Counted from the stretch's first letter, positions 33,997 to 46,400 are shown. The stretch is 64,000 nt of DNA from Suillus spraguei (GCA_016800925.1 JABCPU010000110.1:1-64000); one strand, 5' to 3'. Translations and numbers: made by a program. The notes: generated from the letters alone by a model not told the origin.

Positions 33997-35240
33997 TCAA
34001 AGGGCGTGTTGCTTCTTATAAGCATTTAGGATTTGAGCGGAGTTCTTCAAATTCTTTTCTGGGAGCCATTCGTTATCTCCTGATGAGTATCCTTTCCATG
34101 ACACAAGATAACGTCGGCGATTGCCGGTTCCTTTGTGAGAAAGAATCGCTTCAATTTCATATTCTTCTTCTTCTTCGATGATATCAGGGGGTGGTTCAGG
34201 GAAATTCGGTCCGTGTACGTCTGTTTCGCTATAGGATGATAAGACAGAAGCATGGAACGTGGGATGAATCTTCCACTGCGGTGGGAGCTGGAGCGTGAAC
34301 GTGATGGGAGATAAGACATCGATGATCGGGAAGGGTCCGTATTGTTTCGGGGCGAGCTTCTTTGATGGGAGCTTAAGTCTAAGATTGGCGGCAGATAGCC
34401 AAACCTTATCTCCGATCTTCCATGGGGTGTACTTATCTCCTCGGGATCGTTCGGCCATTGTCTGCATTGCAATATTATGGCATGCGATCGCTTCTTCTCT
34501 TATCTTCTGCAAAGATCGTACTCGATCTTCTGCTGCGGGGACTGATGAATCAGGGATAAGATGAGGGATGGCGCTGGTTCGTATCCCATCATCAGATAGA
34601 AGGGTGATGCATTCCTTGCATCATGTTTTCGGTGGTTATGGACGAATTCGGCGATTGCTAGGTGTTCTACCCAATCTTCGGGGTTGTTACGGCAGTAAAT
34701 GCGGAGGTATGTTTCAAGTTCCTGATTTAGCCTTTCGGTTTGGCCATCAGTCTGTGGGTGGTAAGCCGTGGATGGAGCGATGACGTAGTCGAGAAGTCGG
34801 GCAAGTTCCTTTGAGAAGCGAGATAGGAATTGCGGTCCTCGATCCGAGATGACTTTGTCGTGGAGTCCGAATCGTCGGTAGACATGTTTTAAAAATAGCT
34901 TGGCCACACCTTCTGACGTGATAGTTTTCAAACAAGGGATAATAATTACCCCCTTTGTAAGGCCATGGTCTACCACGACCATGATACTGTCAAAGCCTCC
35001 AGAGACGGGGAGGTCAGTGATAAGATCAACGGAGACTTGGGAGAATGGGCGAACAGCCGATGAAGGAATAGGTGAGAGCGGAGGACGAACGGGAATGAGT
35101 ATCTGCTTTCATTTGCTGACAAAGGGCGCAACCCTCGACGTATTTTCGAATATAAGAGCCCATTGCAGGCCACCAGGCTTCTCGTTTTACGAGTTCTTCA
35201 GTTTTGAATCTACCGGGGTGTCCCGCGGTAGGATGATCAT
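33997..35240 (-). pseudogene. Integrase with chromodomain, gypsy copy 3
   Basis: 34500-34982 (160 codons) holds the core: [39 protein letters not shown] with the second Asp, and [16 protein letters not shown] with the Glu. 33997-34512 (171 codons) holds the C-terminal part: RSRGDKYTPWKIGDKVWL, KLAPKQYGPFPIIDVLS (the GPY/F-like module), then the chromodomain with EYEIEAILSHKG, RRYLVSWKGY and NEWLPEKNLKN. Only one frame change separates the two parts. The zinc-binding domain at about 35050-35230 is frameshifted. Confidence 0.88.
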
Positions 35241-35341
35241 GATACTTTTCAGGATATCGGAGCGATGCGCCGGTGGGATGTAAGCGCGGTTCTTAAAATA
35301 GAGGACGTTCTCCTCGACCTTCCAATCAGAAAGTGCCGATT

Positions 35342-36187
35342 TCATGGGGGGAAGACACATGCCATCAAGGGCATCAGATGCTGTCTTAAGACAGGGTCGT
35401 CGAGGGGGTCAGAGGATGACAGTACATCCTTCAAGTCGGTATCAATAAGCCGAACGAATAGAGCATCAGGGAGGAGGGTCTGGTCCTCGTTATCGTCCTT
35501 GCCGGAGTCATAGTCGGGCCGGCGGGATAGTGCATCAGGTACTGCCAATTTAGTACCTGCAACGTGATGCAGTTCGATGTCGTAAATAGACAAAATCAAT
35601 TGCCAACGTGCTTGGCGACGGGTAAGCTTCTGTGCACTTCTAAAGTACAGAAGGTTCTTGTGGTCGGTGAATACCAGGACAGGGTGAGGGTTTCCTTCGA
35701 GATAATGACGCCATTCATTCAGTGCCTGGATTACGGCAAAGGAGTTCCCGATCAAAGATTTGGTAATTTCGTTCTGCGGGGTTCAACGACTGTGAGAGGT
35801 ATGCGCATGGTGATAGACACCATTCTCATCAGTTTGCAGGAGAACTCCGCCAGTTGCTACGAGCGAAGCGTCGGTAGCAATGGCAAATTGTCGGGAAGGA
35901 TCAGGGTTACGAAGTACCGGTTGGGAAGTGAAGCGTCGTTTCAATTCTTCGAAGGTGTCCATACATTCGGTTGACCACTCAAAGGCCTTATCTTTCTTTG
36001 TCAAATCGATAAGGGGTCGAGCGATGTCAGAATAGTGGGAAATGAACGTGCGGTAGAAGTTGCAAAAACCGAGGAATGACCGAACATCTTTTACAGATTT
36101 CGGGATTGGCCATTCAGAGATTCCTTTGGTTTTGGCAGTGTCCATAGCAACTTGTCCGGGGTGAATTATCATTCCGAGGTATTCCAC
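35342..36187 (-). pseudogene. RT connection and RNase H, gypsy copy 3
   Basis: 35783-36187 reads the connection (EYLGMIIHPGQVAMDT, FLGFCNFYRTFISHYS) and the first RNase H strand (IATDASLVATGGVLLQ). 35342-35755 reads [27 protein letters not shown], and [17 protein letters not shown] at the end. The break between them, at about 35760-35785, is in [14 protein letters not shown]. Confidence 0.87.
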
Positions 36188-37212
36188 TTCATCTGCATCG
36201 AAGGTGCATTCTCCGGTTTCAAGAATAGGTGTTCTTTTCGTATTTTCATCAGAACTCGTCTGGTCCGTTCACGGTGTTCTGCCATTGTTGTAGAGAAAAT
36301 CAGGATATCGTCCATATAGATAACCATCCATCCTTCATTGATTTCTTGCTGAAAGGTGCGATTCATGTATGCTTGAAAAGTTGCTGGGGAATTGCAAAGG
36401 CCAAAGAACATGACGTTCGGTTCAAAGAGGCCAAATTCCGTGGTAAAAGCAGCTTTCCACCTATCATCAGGATGGATGCGAATGTTGTTATAACCGGACC
36501 GGATATCCATTTTCGTAAAGAACTGTGCGTTATGAAGGCGTGCGACAAGGGAAATAGGGAGTGGAAGCGGGTATGCGTTCTTGACTGTCCAATCATTGAT
36601 GTAGCGATAATCTTGACAGGGACGCAGTTCTCCGCTCTTTTTTCCCACGAAGAAGAAGCCACTAGCTTGAGGTGACTTTGATTCCGAGATAAAACCTTTC
36701 GCAACGTTGTCATCGATAAACGTTTTGACAGCAGCGCGTTCTTTTTCTGATAGCGGGTAGACCTTAGATGTGCGAGGAATAAAACCGGGTTTGGTGTCAA
36801 TCCTATGATCGATACCAGGGCGTTCGGGGGGAAGTTTGTTTAATCCGTCTTTAGCAAAGACGTCTGCGAAGTCGTGCAAATAATCCGGGACCAATTCTTC
36901 GAAGGATTTCTTTTTCTTTTCCTTCTCGTCCGTAGCGAATTCCTGAGCTTTGTTACTATATTTCGGGGGAGGAGGTGGAATCGAAGAATAGGGAGAGGAT
37001 CGTTCAAGGTGAGAAGTTCCATCCCGTGTTAAGGGTGTATCCATGGATACTTCTTCTATGATCCTCATGTTAATCCCGTCGGTGTCATATTCCACAAGAA
37101 ATTCTCCTTCTCCTAGTTCATAAGAGGAAATTTCGCGTACTTCTGGTGCATGCCAGACGTCATGCATGGTGTCAAATTGGTCGTCATCCTCAGTTGGGAT
37201 CAATGAGGGCAC
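36169..37212 (-). pseudogene. Reverse transcriptase, 347-codon open segment, gypsy copy 3
   Basis: Continuous from the acidic linker MPSLIPTEDDD through [56 protein letters not shown] and YMDD (36307-36318) to the thumb KIRKEHLFLKPE. All catalytic Asp residues are present. The frame is lost at about 36205 in ENAPSM, where copy 2 reads EKCTFDAEE (one base lost). This is the longest intact catalytic stretch of the family in the window. Confidence 0.9.
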
Positions 37213-37510
37213 GGGTTCTTCTTTATCGGGGATTTCTTCAATTGAAGCTGAAAGAGTTTCGGGGGAACGAAGAACTTAGATAGTTTCGGTACATTGGTGT
37301 TTCTTCCTGGGAGTTCTTCTTCCGGTTTCCTTTTTCCTTGCTTCTGTTCTTCTATTGGCCGTTGCTCAATAGGTTCTTGTCCGGCCGATGCTCGGTTCAG
37401 ATTCAATCTTATGTTTCTCTGCGCGGGGAATTGGTGACATTGCTCGCGGTAATTGTACTCGTGGAGCAGGTTCAATAGTACGTGGCGTTCGTACTTCTGG
37501 TTCTGAGTTT

Positions 37511-38035
37511 TCAGAAATGTCGATAGGAGGGCGAGGAATGGTTTCGGGAGTCGGGAATGTTGCCATCTAGTATGATGTTTGAATAGTGGGGCAACCCATT
37601 CTTCTCTCGGTCTTTATCCAGATCGATTTCGATCTCGTCTGATTTCTCTGTCCGTGAAAGGACAAGCGTTTCAGCAGCCCAATCTATAATTGGGTTCATT
37701 GCTCGTAACCATGGGATTCCAAGGAGGATTTGATCTCTTCTTCCTAGTTTGTGATGTTGAATTTTCCATACATGGTTCGATCGTCAATCTTGACCACTAG
37801 AAGGCAGTAATGTGTGATGGCCTCCTTTTATGAGGTTCCATCTGCCGTTGTAACTCGAAATGGTTCTTTGAGTTTTCGTCGTGTGATTTGATGGAGTTTC
37901 ACAAACTCTTCTGAGATGAATGTTCCTGCTGCTCCTGAATCGATAACAGCGGTAGTGTCGACGGATTTCAACGAGTACGCGAGTGGAGGGTGATGGGACA
38001 CGAAGTTCTTTTCTTTCACCTACAGCGCGTACAAG
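37511..38035 (-). pseudogene. Aspartic protease, gypsy copy 3
   Basis: AVIDSGAAGTFISEEF at about 37910-37960, followed by ITRRKLKEPFRVTTADG. The second block RAMNPIIDWAAETLVLS is at about 37640-37700. Frame changes lie near 37835 and 37755. Confidence 0.8.
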
Positions 38036-38039
38036 TCTT

Positions 38040-38918
38040 AGTATTACATTGGGAGAAACATACGTCGAGTCTTTGTTTCTCCACATCAAAAATCCTCACA
38101 ACCCGTCTCACAGTTTCTTCATCTTCTTCTTCCCCTTTGACTTCGGTTTGTCGGAGCGGGGTCTTCTTCTTTCTGTCAGGACAATTATGGATGCGGTGTC
38201 CTGTCTTTCTGCATCCGAAGCATTGCCCTTTCTTCATGCATTCGGATCTTTCCATGTCGGAGATTCGATCTACGACCATTGCGTTGGAATCACGGTTCGG
38301 AATATACCGTGCATTCCCGTAGTTCTTCTTCTTCTGTTGTGGAACATGACGTGTCCTCATGGCGTTAAGCCGATGATGGGCGTTGTCAATAGCAACGCAT
38401 TGCAACACAACATCTCTGAATATCTCGGAGACATCTCCCGTATTGAAAAGCTTCGTAAGGATACCCCAATTAAGACCATCTTGGAAGAACTGGATCTTCG
38501 TCGCGTTATCGGTGATATGAGCCTTGGCTGCAAGTGCCTCAAAGTCGCGACATAGGTGTGAAGATCTCCAGTTCCTTGTTTGAGATCTCTAAGACGTGTA
38601 AGCGCGGTCATCTGGTATCCACTGGTTCGAATGCTTCTTTGAAGCTCTTCATAAAATCCACCATCGTCCCATAACCAACTTTTTGTCCCGAAGTGTCGGT
38701 AGATTGGGCGTGTTCAAGGAATTGTTCCTTCCAAGACTTGGCATTCTTTCGGTCATGAAGGATGTTATGTAGATGATCTTCTGTTTGTCGGTGGTGTAAA
38801 GCTTTTCATTGATGTCAAAGTGCAGATTGCACGACTGGATAAACTCGCGAGAGTTATCACGATCTCCATCAAAACCTATCGGTTGACCGATCTTGTATTC
38901 GAATTCTTTGGTCGACAT
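38040..38918 (-). pseudogene. Gag of gypsy copy 3
   Basis: The start ATG at 38918 encodes MSTKEFEYKIGQPIGF, as in copy 2. A frameshift in the TSFMTE(K/R)NAKSW region near 38745 and another near 38555 split it. The 3' block (38016-38408) carries the knuckle CFGCRKTGHRIHNC. Confidence 0.82.
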
Positions 38919-39103
38919 GGTTGATGATTCTTCTGGTGAGTTATACTTTCTCGGTGCCTACACGCGCTGTCTTGCTGTCCGTTAGGGCTTTCTTCTGTCA
39001 GAGGGCTTCTCTTGACAATCTGCTCAGCGTACGCGTACGCTAGTCTGCTGATCAAGCGATCAGGGTTCAGGGTCGAAGACTGGATAGTCGACGATCAAAA
39101 TAG

Positions 39104-39114
39104 ACTTTAATCTT
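39104..39114 (-). promoter_or_regulatory. Primer-binding site, copy 3
   Basis: Same AAGATTAAAGT as in copies 1 and 2, one base from the LTR, and complementary to ACTTTAATCTT in the LTR. Confidence 0.72.
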
Positions 39115-39115
39115 T

Positions 39116-39578
39116 TGTTACGAACTGGGGTGGCGTCACCAGCGACAGTGAAAAGACACAGGCGGTCTGCTGGGAGTTCTTACAATGTTCAAAAGAGAAC
39201 AAGGTGAAAGTACAAGGAACGTGTTCCGAGTACGATCAAGGTTCAGCCTCAAAGACAAGTCTAAGAGGTATCCGCGAGAATAGAGACTAAGGCTAAGGAT
39301 GCTTAGACTTAGAGACGATTCAAGATGACTTAGGTTGGAGACCTAAGCGAAGGAGATTCCAGGTAAAACCCAGTAAGATTAAAGTAGGGAATCTACTACA
39401 AGTACACTGTGCTTAAATAGGCCAATATGTGCGCACAGACCAAGATAGCGGTCGTGAGAATGTAAAGTGCGTAATCCAAGAAAGGAAGGCATGTATCTAC
39501 AAGATGCTTTGACATATGAGTTCAGATTGGTCCGTAACAGAAGGTAAATAAGGTTAAAAATGAATCAGTACGTAGTAT
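39116..39578 (-). repeat. 5' LTR of gypsy copy 3, outer third corrupted
   Basis: 39116-39440 is a normal LTR copy. From about 39445 there are clustered insertions and losses (AAGATAGCGGTCGTGAGAAT against AAGAAGGGTGTGAGAAT in the partner). The expected terminal GATTGTAACA is missing, replaced by TATATT and a run of about 21 A. Confidence 0.75.
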
Positions 39579-39659
39579 ATTAAAAAAAAAAAAAAAAAAA
39601 AATCATAATTAATAATAAAGGTAAAATGAACTATTAAAAAGAATACGTATCTAGTAAAA

Positions 39660-40874
39660 CCATGAAACATCTCCTCTGCTCAAAGAGATAATATCCTCTC
39701 TCTGTCTTATGCTGGCCTCTCTGCTCGCCAAATTTCCTCTAGAACTGGAGTATGCAAGTCCACTGTGGCCAAGTTCATCAAAGAAAGCCACCCAGACAAG
39801 GAAAACTCTTGTGGAGGAACGTCCATCCAAGCTTACCTCTACTGACAAAAGGGCTATTATCCAACATATCACTACAGGAAAGGCTGATAATGCTGTCCAA
39901 GCCACCCATTATATCAATTCCACCATCACTACCCCTGTCTCTTCACAAACTGTGAGAATGTTTCTCAAGGCAGCTCATCTCAAGGCAGTAACAAAGAAGA
40001 AAAAGCCTCTTCTCTCCATCAAACATAGGCAGAGAAGACTACTGCCTTGTATCACAACTGCAGAGATGGCCGGTTTATAACAGATGAGACAAAATAGATA
40101 GGATTGTAGATGGATGTATGTATGAAAAAGGAGATGGCCTAAAGACAGAGAGGTTAATGGATGTCAGTTGAGGTTCTTTAATGGTATGGGGCTGTATGGG
40201 ATGGAATGGTGTGGGAATGCTTGCTGAGGTTGAGGGAAGATGAATGCTGAGCAGTATGTGGACATTTTAAATGACCACTTGCTGCCTAGCTTGGCAGAAT
40301 CAGGGATTGATGAAGAAGATATCATTTTCCAAACAGGATAATGATCCAAGCACACATCCAGAAGAGCTAGGGAATGGTTTGAAGAACATAACATCAATGT
40401 TCTTGACTGGCCAGCACAGTCTCCTGATGTCAATGTCATTGAACATCTCTGGGGAACACTCAAGAAAAAGCTTCAAGCCTATGAAAACCCCCCTAAAGGA
40501 GTATGGGAGCTTTGGGAGAGAGTAGCAGTGGAATGGGGGAAGATCACAGCTGAGGATTGCCAGAAATTAATTGAGAGTATGCCTAGAAGGATAGAGGCAG
40601 TAATTAAAGCCAAGGGAGGTCATACAAAATACTAGAATACCTGGTTATTACTGTAAAATACTTGAGTCAAAAACTGTCCGCATGAGTCACCATTTTGTGA
40701 GCCTTGTATCTCCACCATATCTCCACCGATTCCCACGGTGTAGGGCTCAAATGAAAGCCCTGAAGCCATACTACAATGTGGTATAAGCATGTTTTTGAGG
40801 CATTTGTTTGTTCTCACACAATATTATAGATAGTGAAAAATGCCAAAACATGCGGACAGTTTTTTGAGCCACTG
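39660..40874 (+). pseudogene. Tc1/mariner transposase (DD34E type), broken element with right end
   Basis: The N-terminal helix-turn-helix region reads in two frames (about 39675-39830), then continues GRPSKLTSTDKRAIIQHI, VSSQTVRMFLKAAHLKAV and KKKKPLLSIKHRQRR (39830-40040). The catalytic DDE_3 part has TDETK (Asp at 40083), QDNDPS/KH (Asp at 40337), SPDVNVIEHLWGTLKKKL (Glu at 40441) and a typical tail ending KAKGGHTKY. The second Asp and the Glu are 104 nt apart, so a 34-residue spacing with one base lost. A right terminal repeat ends GAGCCACTG at 40874, next to TA. The left end is absent. Confidence 0.85.
40661..40874. repeat. Inverted repeat at the right end of the Tc1 element
   Basis: CTTGAGTCAAAAACTGTCCG (40661-40680) is mirrored by the terminal sequence CGGACAGTTTTTTGAGCCACTG at 40853-40874, enclosing about 170 bp. 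It may be a subterminal repeat or a small MITE using the same ends. Confidence 0.6.
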
Positions 40875-41019
40875 TATGTAGGCTTCTTATCAGTAGAAAT
40901 ATCCCCTGTACATGACATATCATATTTGTGGCCTATATACAACTGATCCTTTGCATATGACACATGTGGGAGTGTACGACTGTTGATGTCTGAGCAGGGC
41001 TGGCCATTTATGCAATGAT

Positions 41020-41147
41020 AAGACATTCAAAAACTTTAAAAATGATTGAGGAGCAACAGGAGGGCATCCATGATAAGATGGTCGAGATTGAACTGGATGT
41101 TGAGGTGAAGGTTAAAGGGTCTTGTGAGGAGGTGGACATAATTGCAT
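41020..41147 (+). pseudogene. 3' fragment of a KDZ-associated second ORF
   Basis: Encodes M-I-E-E-Q-Q-E-G-I-H-D-K-M-V-E-I, closely matching M-E-E-Q-D-E-G-I-H-E-K-M-A-E-V at the end of the second ORF of KDZ-2 (about 47517-47565). It lies just left of a satellite array, as the KDZ-2 ORF does. It could be the surviving 3' end of KDZ-1, separated from it by gypsy copy 3 and the Tc1 element. Confidence 0.6.
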
Positions 41148-41199
41148 AGTGATAGATGTATATACAATTTTTTTCAATGAATGTTACCTCTGCCAGAAG

Positions 41200-42830
41200 C
41201 AAATGATTGAATCACTGAGTGCCGAGTCCTGAGTGCTGAGTGCCAAAACTCGAAACCCAAAACTTGAAACTCACAAAGTGTGAAGTACCAAGACCCGAGA
41301 CCCAAAACCCTGGCATACAGTTTCAAGTTTCAAGTTTCAAGTTTCAAATTTTGGGGTTCAGGGTTTAGGGTTCAGGTTCCGGCACGAGGCACTTGTGACA
41401 TTGCCAGGAATTCAGGATTTGGGTTCCAGGTTTTGGTACTTGACACTTGGTGAACTGTATAAGGAAATAGAAATTTTACATGATACAGATTTGTGCGAGT
41501 TTCAAGTTTCAAGTTTCGGGGTTCGAGGTCTGGCACTCAGCACTTGTTACATTGCCAGGAATTCAGGATTCGGGTCTCAGTTCTTGGTACTTGACACTCG
41601 GTGAACTGTATAAGGAAATAGAAAATTTACATCTGACACATCTTTGCGAGTTTCAAGTTTCAAGTTGTAAGTTTCGGAGTTCGGAGGTTGTGTTCCAGCA
41701 CTCGGCACTTGTTACATTGCCAGGAATTTGGGATTCGGGTCCCAGGTCGTGGTACTTGACACTTGGTGAACTGTATAAGGAAATAGAAAATTTACATGAT
41801 ACAGATTTTTGCAAGTTTCAATTTTCACTCGGCACTTGTTACATTGCCAGGAATTTGGGATTCGGGTCCCAGGTCGTGGTACTTGACACTTGGTGAACTG
41901 TATAAGGAAATAGAAAATTTACATGATACAGATTTTTGCAAGTTTCAATTTTGAAGTTTGAAGTGTGAAGTTTCGGGGTTCGGGGGTCAGGTTCCGGCAC
42001 TCGGCACTTGTTACACTGCCAGGAATTTGGGATTTGGGTCCTGGGTCTTGGTACTTGACACTCGATGAACTGTGGAAGGAAATAGAAAATTTACATGATA
42101 TAGATTTTTGCAAGTTTCACTTTTGAAGTTGCAGTTTGAAGTTGTGGGGTTTGGGGGTCAGGTTCCAGCACTTGGCACTTGTTACACTGCCAGGAATTCA
42201 GGTTTCGGGTTTCGGGTCTTGGTACTTGACACTCAGTGAACTGTGTAAGGAAATAGAAATTTGACATGATACAGATTTTTGCAAGTTTCAATTTTGAAGT
42301 TTGAAGTTTGAAGTTTCGGGGTTTGGGGTCAGGTTCCGGCACTCGGCACTTGTTACATTGCCAGGAATTCGGGATTCGGGTCCCAGGTCTTGGTACTTGG
42401 CACTCAGTGAACTGTGCAAGGAAATAGAAATTTTACATGATACAGATTTTGCAAGTTTGAAGTTTGAAGTTTCGGGGTTTGGGTGCCGGCACTCGGCACT
42501 CAACACTCGGCACTCAACACTCGGCACTTGTTACATTGCCAGGAATTTGGGATTCAGGTCCCGGGTCATGGTACTTAACACTTGGTGAACTGTGTAAGGA
42601 AATAGACATTTTACATGATACACATTTTTGTGAGTTCCAAGTTCCAAGTTTTAAGTTTTGTGGTTCAGGGTTCGGGTTCCGGCACTCGGCACTTGTTACA
42701 TTGCCAAGGATTCAAGATTTGGGTCCTGGGTCTTGGTACTTGACACTCAGTGAACTGTGTGAGGAAATAGGCATTTTACATGATATACATTTTTGCAAGT
42801 TTCAAGTTTTGAGTTTTGAGTTTCAGCTTT
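41200..42830. repeat. Satellite array A, unit about 130-178 bp
   Basis: About nine units. Each contains a CACTYGGCACTTGTTACAYTGCCAGGA-like core, TTGGTACTTGACACT, GGTGAACTGTATAAGGAAATAG and TTTTACATGATACAGATTTT, with a variable run of CAAGTTTCAAGTTT. GAGTGCCGAGT-type words mark the left end. Open frames across it are chance reads of the repeat. Confidence 0.85.
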
Positions 42831-42903
42831 TTATTGCCTCACATTTTTCTGAGTCCCAAGTGCCAAATCCTGAGTGCCAAACTCCAGTAGTCCACAATTT
42901 CGG

Positions 42904-43141
42904 GGTTCGGCACTTGGGATTCAGCAATCAGGACCCAGAAATTGAGCAAGGCCGTCGTGTCCCAGTTTGGCAACTTCGAAGGCTCCTTCAGGTCAATATC
43001 CACCAGAAGATACTTCCTTGCCACAAAGTCATCCTGACTTTGTATGAGGGCACTCCATGGCATGACAGCCTTTTCATTCCCGGAAAATATTCCTGTGTCC
43101 ACGCATTCAGCAACATCTCGGATGTTGCACGAAAGACTCAC
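42904..43141 (-). pseudogene. Short conserved-looking minus-strand peptide
   Basis: Reads FSGNEKAVMPWSALIQSQDD, then FVARKYLLVDIDLKEPSKL and TTALLNFWV. The mix of conserved aromatic, charged and Pro residues looks like the C-terminal end of a real protein rather than noise, but I cannot name the family. It lies between satellite array A and KDZ-2, on the opposite strand. Confidence 0.35.
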
Positions 43142-43499
43142 TGTAGTGCGATGTAAGAAACGCCCTGACTATGGCTTTCTTCTCCTCAAGTTTTGTTTCT
43201 GTGATGTCTGGAAGCAACAGCATCCCATCCCCATCCGTGTCGAGTTTGAAAGCTGGTTTTCTGACTCTTTTGCGACCCTAGGCGTCCATTTCCTCCCATA
43301 CTGTATCATGTCCTTCCTTTCCTTCCTGTTCTTGTTGTTGAACAACTAAGTCTTATACATCTAAGAGTTGATGGAAGAATAAGATGTTAAAATTGTAGTT
43401 TTTCAACACAACAAAGATGCATCACCTGCTTCCTCTTTTTCCATTCTCCTTGGTCGACTTTAGGAGCAAACAACCTGGCTGCCCTGGCAATTGCAGTGA

Positions 43500-46400
43500 G
43501 CTTCTGTGTCTGTGGTTGACGTGCCCTATTTCTGCTGGAAGTCGAGTGAGTGGAATAGTCAAAATGACTACCTCAGGCAATGGCTGCCAAGGCAGGAATC
43601 ATATCTGCATCACCTCCTGGATCGAGAAGCTCCACCAGAAGACAGGAGATGCATCATCTGCCACCAGGATGGGGTCTACAAATGTCAAGATTGTCTTGGC
43701 GAGCCTCTCTATTGCACGGGCTGTTGCAGGAGTCAACATCGTTGCAATCCTTTCCACTGGATCAGTCAATGGAATGGTCAATTCTTCGAGCGGAGTTGTC
43801 TCGCTCATGTGGACTCACCATACACCTCGGGCATGATGGCAAGCAATGTCCGGTGCTCACAGATAGGTGGGATTTGTTCGAAGGAGATGAACCTGAAGAC
43901 CAGCTTGAGCCCGAAGATCTTCCGTCTGTGTCGGACCTGAGTTCCAGCCGAAGGAAAACACCATGGTCATCGTTGACAAGTCCGGAGTTCACTGCCTCGA
44001 GGTTCGCTGCTGTGATTGTCCAAATGCCATGAGTCCAGACATTCAAATGTTTCGGCATGGATTTTTCCCTGCATCATTTAACAGGCCGAAGACCGTGTTT
44101 ACCTTCGGAGTGCTGGATGATTTTCTATTGGACAACCTTGAATGCAGCACCTCCACAATGAACTATTACAGTAAGCTCCAGCGAATGACCTCGAGCATGT
44201 TTCCACACCTTGTTCCGGTAATGCTATTTGTGCTTCATCTAAAGGACATGATGTTGACACAGGCCGTGGCAAGGATCGATACAGAGAGCTCATGAGAGTC
44301 GCTCGACAGTGGAGGCAGTTGAAGACCATGAAATGGCATGGCTATGGCCATCGTTCTGACATCCCGAACGCAGGAGATCTTGCATTATTTTGCCTGGCAT
44401 GTCCTCAGCCTGGGATTAATGTATCATTGTCAGGGGATGAATCACTTGATGAGTGAGTCATGTTCAATACCAAAGTGAACTCGGCGATGATAAGAACTCC
44501 AAGCTGGAAATACACCCGGTCATTTGTGATGGACGGAAATTTCAAAGCTGAACACCTGCATCCCATTAATCCCTCATGAGGTTTGGCTTTCAGATGGGCT
44601 TGGATTCATGGTCAGAAAGGACAGGTATAACATGCATCTTGCGGAGGCTGCTGACACGGTGGAAAAATCGAGCTGCAACAATCACCAGGCGGTCAATCAA
44701 GCAAATGCAGCATGGCACAAGCTCGAGTCCACAGGAATCGGGGGAGTTGCCTGCACCCGGCATGGGTGCTTTGTCCCTCACTCGATGGTTGATTTTCAGA
44801 AAGGGGAAAGGCAAGCCAAACATGCCAATCGACATTCACTAGTTGACCATGCATCATTTGCAGACAAATGAACATGGACTACGCCATTTGTGAGGCTGCC
44901 CAGCACAACATGGAAGGCATTACCAGGGCTGTCACCTTCTATGACATCAATTGTCAATACAACAAGCACTTTCGTGTTCGGGTGGATCGAAGCCGATACC
45001 TTGACATGGTACCGGAACTGACCATCATTCCTGGAATCGGGTTGTGGCATGTGCATGGACATCAGGACAGTTGCTATGTCCGATATGCTTCGAATTTTAT
45101 TGAAGGCATTGGCCAGATTGATGGAGAGATCATGGAGACCCTATGGGCGCGTCTCAACCTGATTTCCCCTGCCGCTCGGGAATGTCATCCCGCACCGAAA
45201 GGAATGTCTTGATTATCAGATGAACGATTCCAATTTCTGCAAGATGATCCGCATGAAAAGGACTCTTTGCCGGAAATACAAGCTGGCGAAGAATGGCATT
45301 GCCGAAAGTGGCAAGGCTTTCGACAGACTTGATGAAGCTGCACCCGGCAATTTAAAGACACAATGGTTAGCCAGCGAGATGGTCGCTCAGTCCAAGAGAA
45401 TCAGGGATCCTGCGGCGATGGATTTATATGAAATCAATATCAAGAAGGGTAAGTTAACATTCTTTGTCTCGTGGAGCTCCCATTCATTTTTCACTTAGCA
45501 CCAAGCAAAAAGGAGATCGAGCTTAGACTACTAGAAGCGGGTAATGCCCGTCATGCAGCACCCTCTCGCAGATCTGTGGCAACATGGATATCCATTGGGT
45601 TGGCAATTGAAGAGGCTCAAATTGCATTGCTCATCGAGGTCCGCAGAATTGGAAGACGATCGATGGAGACACAGAGATTAGATATCGCCCGCAACGCGAT
45701 CGTATCCAAGGCCAGATAGATGAATTCACTCGGTCTGCTCTTATGCATCTGGGAGAGGGATTTGATGCAGATGACGATCCTGACGACTTGAACATAGATA
45801 TTCTTGATGATATCGATGATGACCCGGCAGATTTCACCGAGACATCTGATGCATGGACAAACTCCCCTGAGCTCACCATAATTCCATTGCCATCAAACCT
45901 CGGGGTTGAACATTGCAGACGCTGTATGGCAGAGGATCTGATTCCGTTGGAGATGTCGCTTCGTGAAGGGCAGGCCAATGATGCCCTGCACAATCTCCGC
46001 ATTCACTTGTGCAACAAGGCTATCCTGTTCCGAACAACAGTTAGGCAAGCCAAATCTCAAGCCCTAAAAACTCGAGCGTGGTCCCAGGTGACATCAGTGC
46101 AGCAGGCAGTATCCCTACATGCCAGTATATATACAAAAACCAGGAAGCAAATGATACAACTTGAGCCGGGGCCAGACCAGCTTCAGAAATACAAACCCCT
46201 GCTTCGCGAGCAGCTCAAAATCAGCACTGCCATCAGCGATCCAAAGCCCGAGGTCAGCGAAATGAGTCCCTCGCTTGGTTCTGGTCAGTGGAAGTCGATA
46301 TGGAGGGTCCAGAAAATTCGTGGAATGAGGAATGTGAGTTCGGGCATGCTTGATATATTCCGTGGTGAGCTGACAGGACCCATCCCAAGTTTACCGAGTT

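Larger units (their letters stand above)
31966..39578 (-). mobile_element. Ty3/gypsy chromodomain retrotransposon, copy 3
   Basis: About 7.6 kb on the minus strand, inserted in KDZ-1. It has the best-preserved Pol and ORF3 of the window. The 3' LTR (31966-32440) is typical. The outer part of the 5' LTR (from about 39450) is scrambled and runs into a poly-A tract at 39580-39601, so no matching target duplication to ACCAA (31961-31965) can be found. Confidence 0.9.

Noticed and set aside
41200..42830. Possible CRISPR array
   Set aside because: Units are 130-178 bp with no short repeat/unique spacer structure, and the organism is a eukaryote.
42464..43156. 230-codon open frame on the plus strand
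   Set aside because: It runs through the satellite units of array A. The repeated peptide LGTCYIARN/LVTLPGI simply mirrors the tandem DNA repeat.
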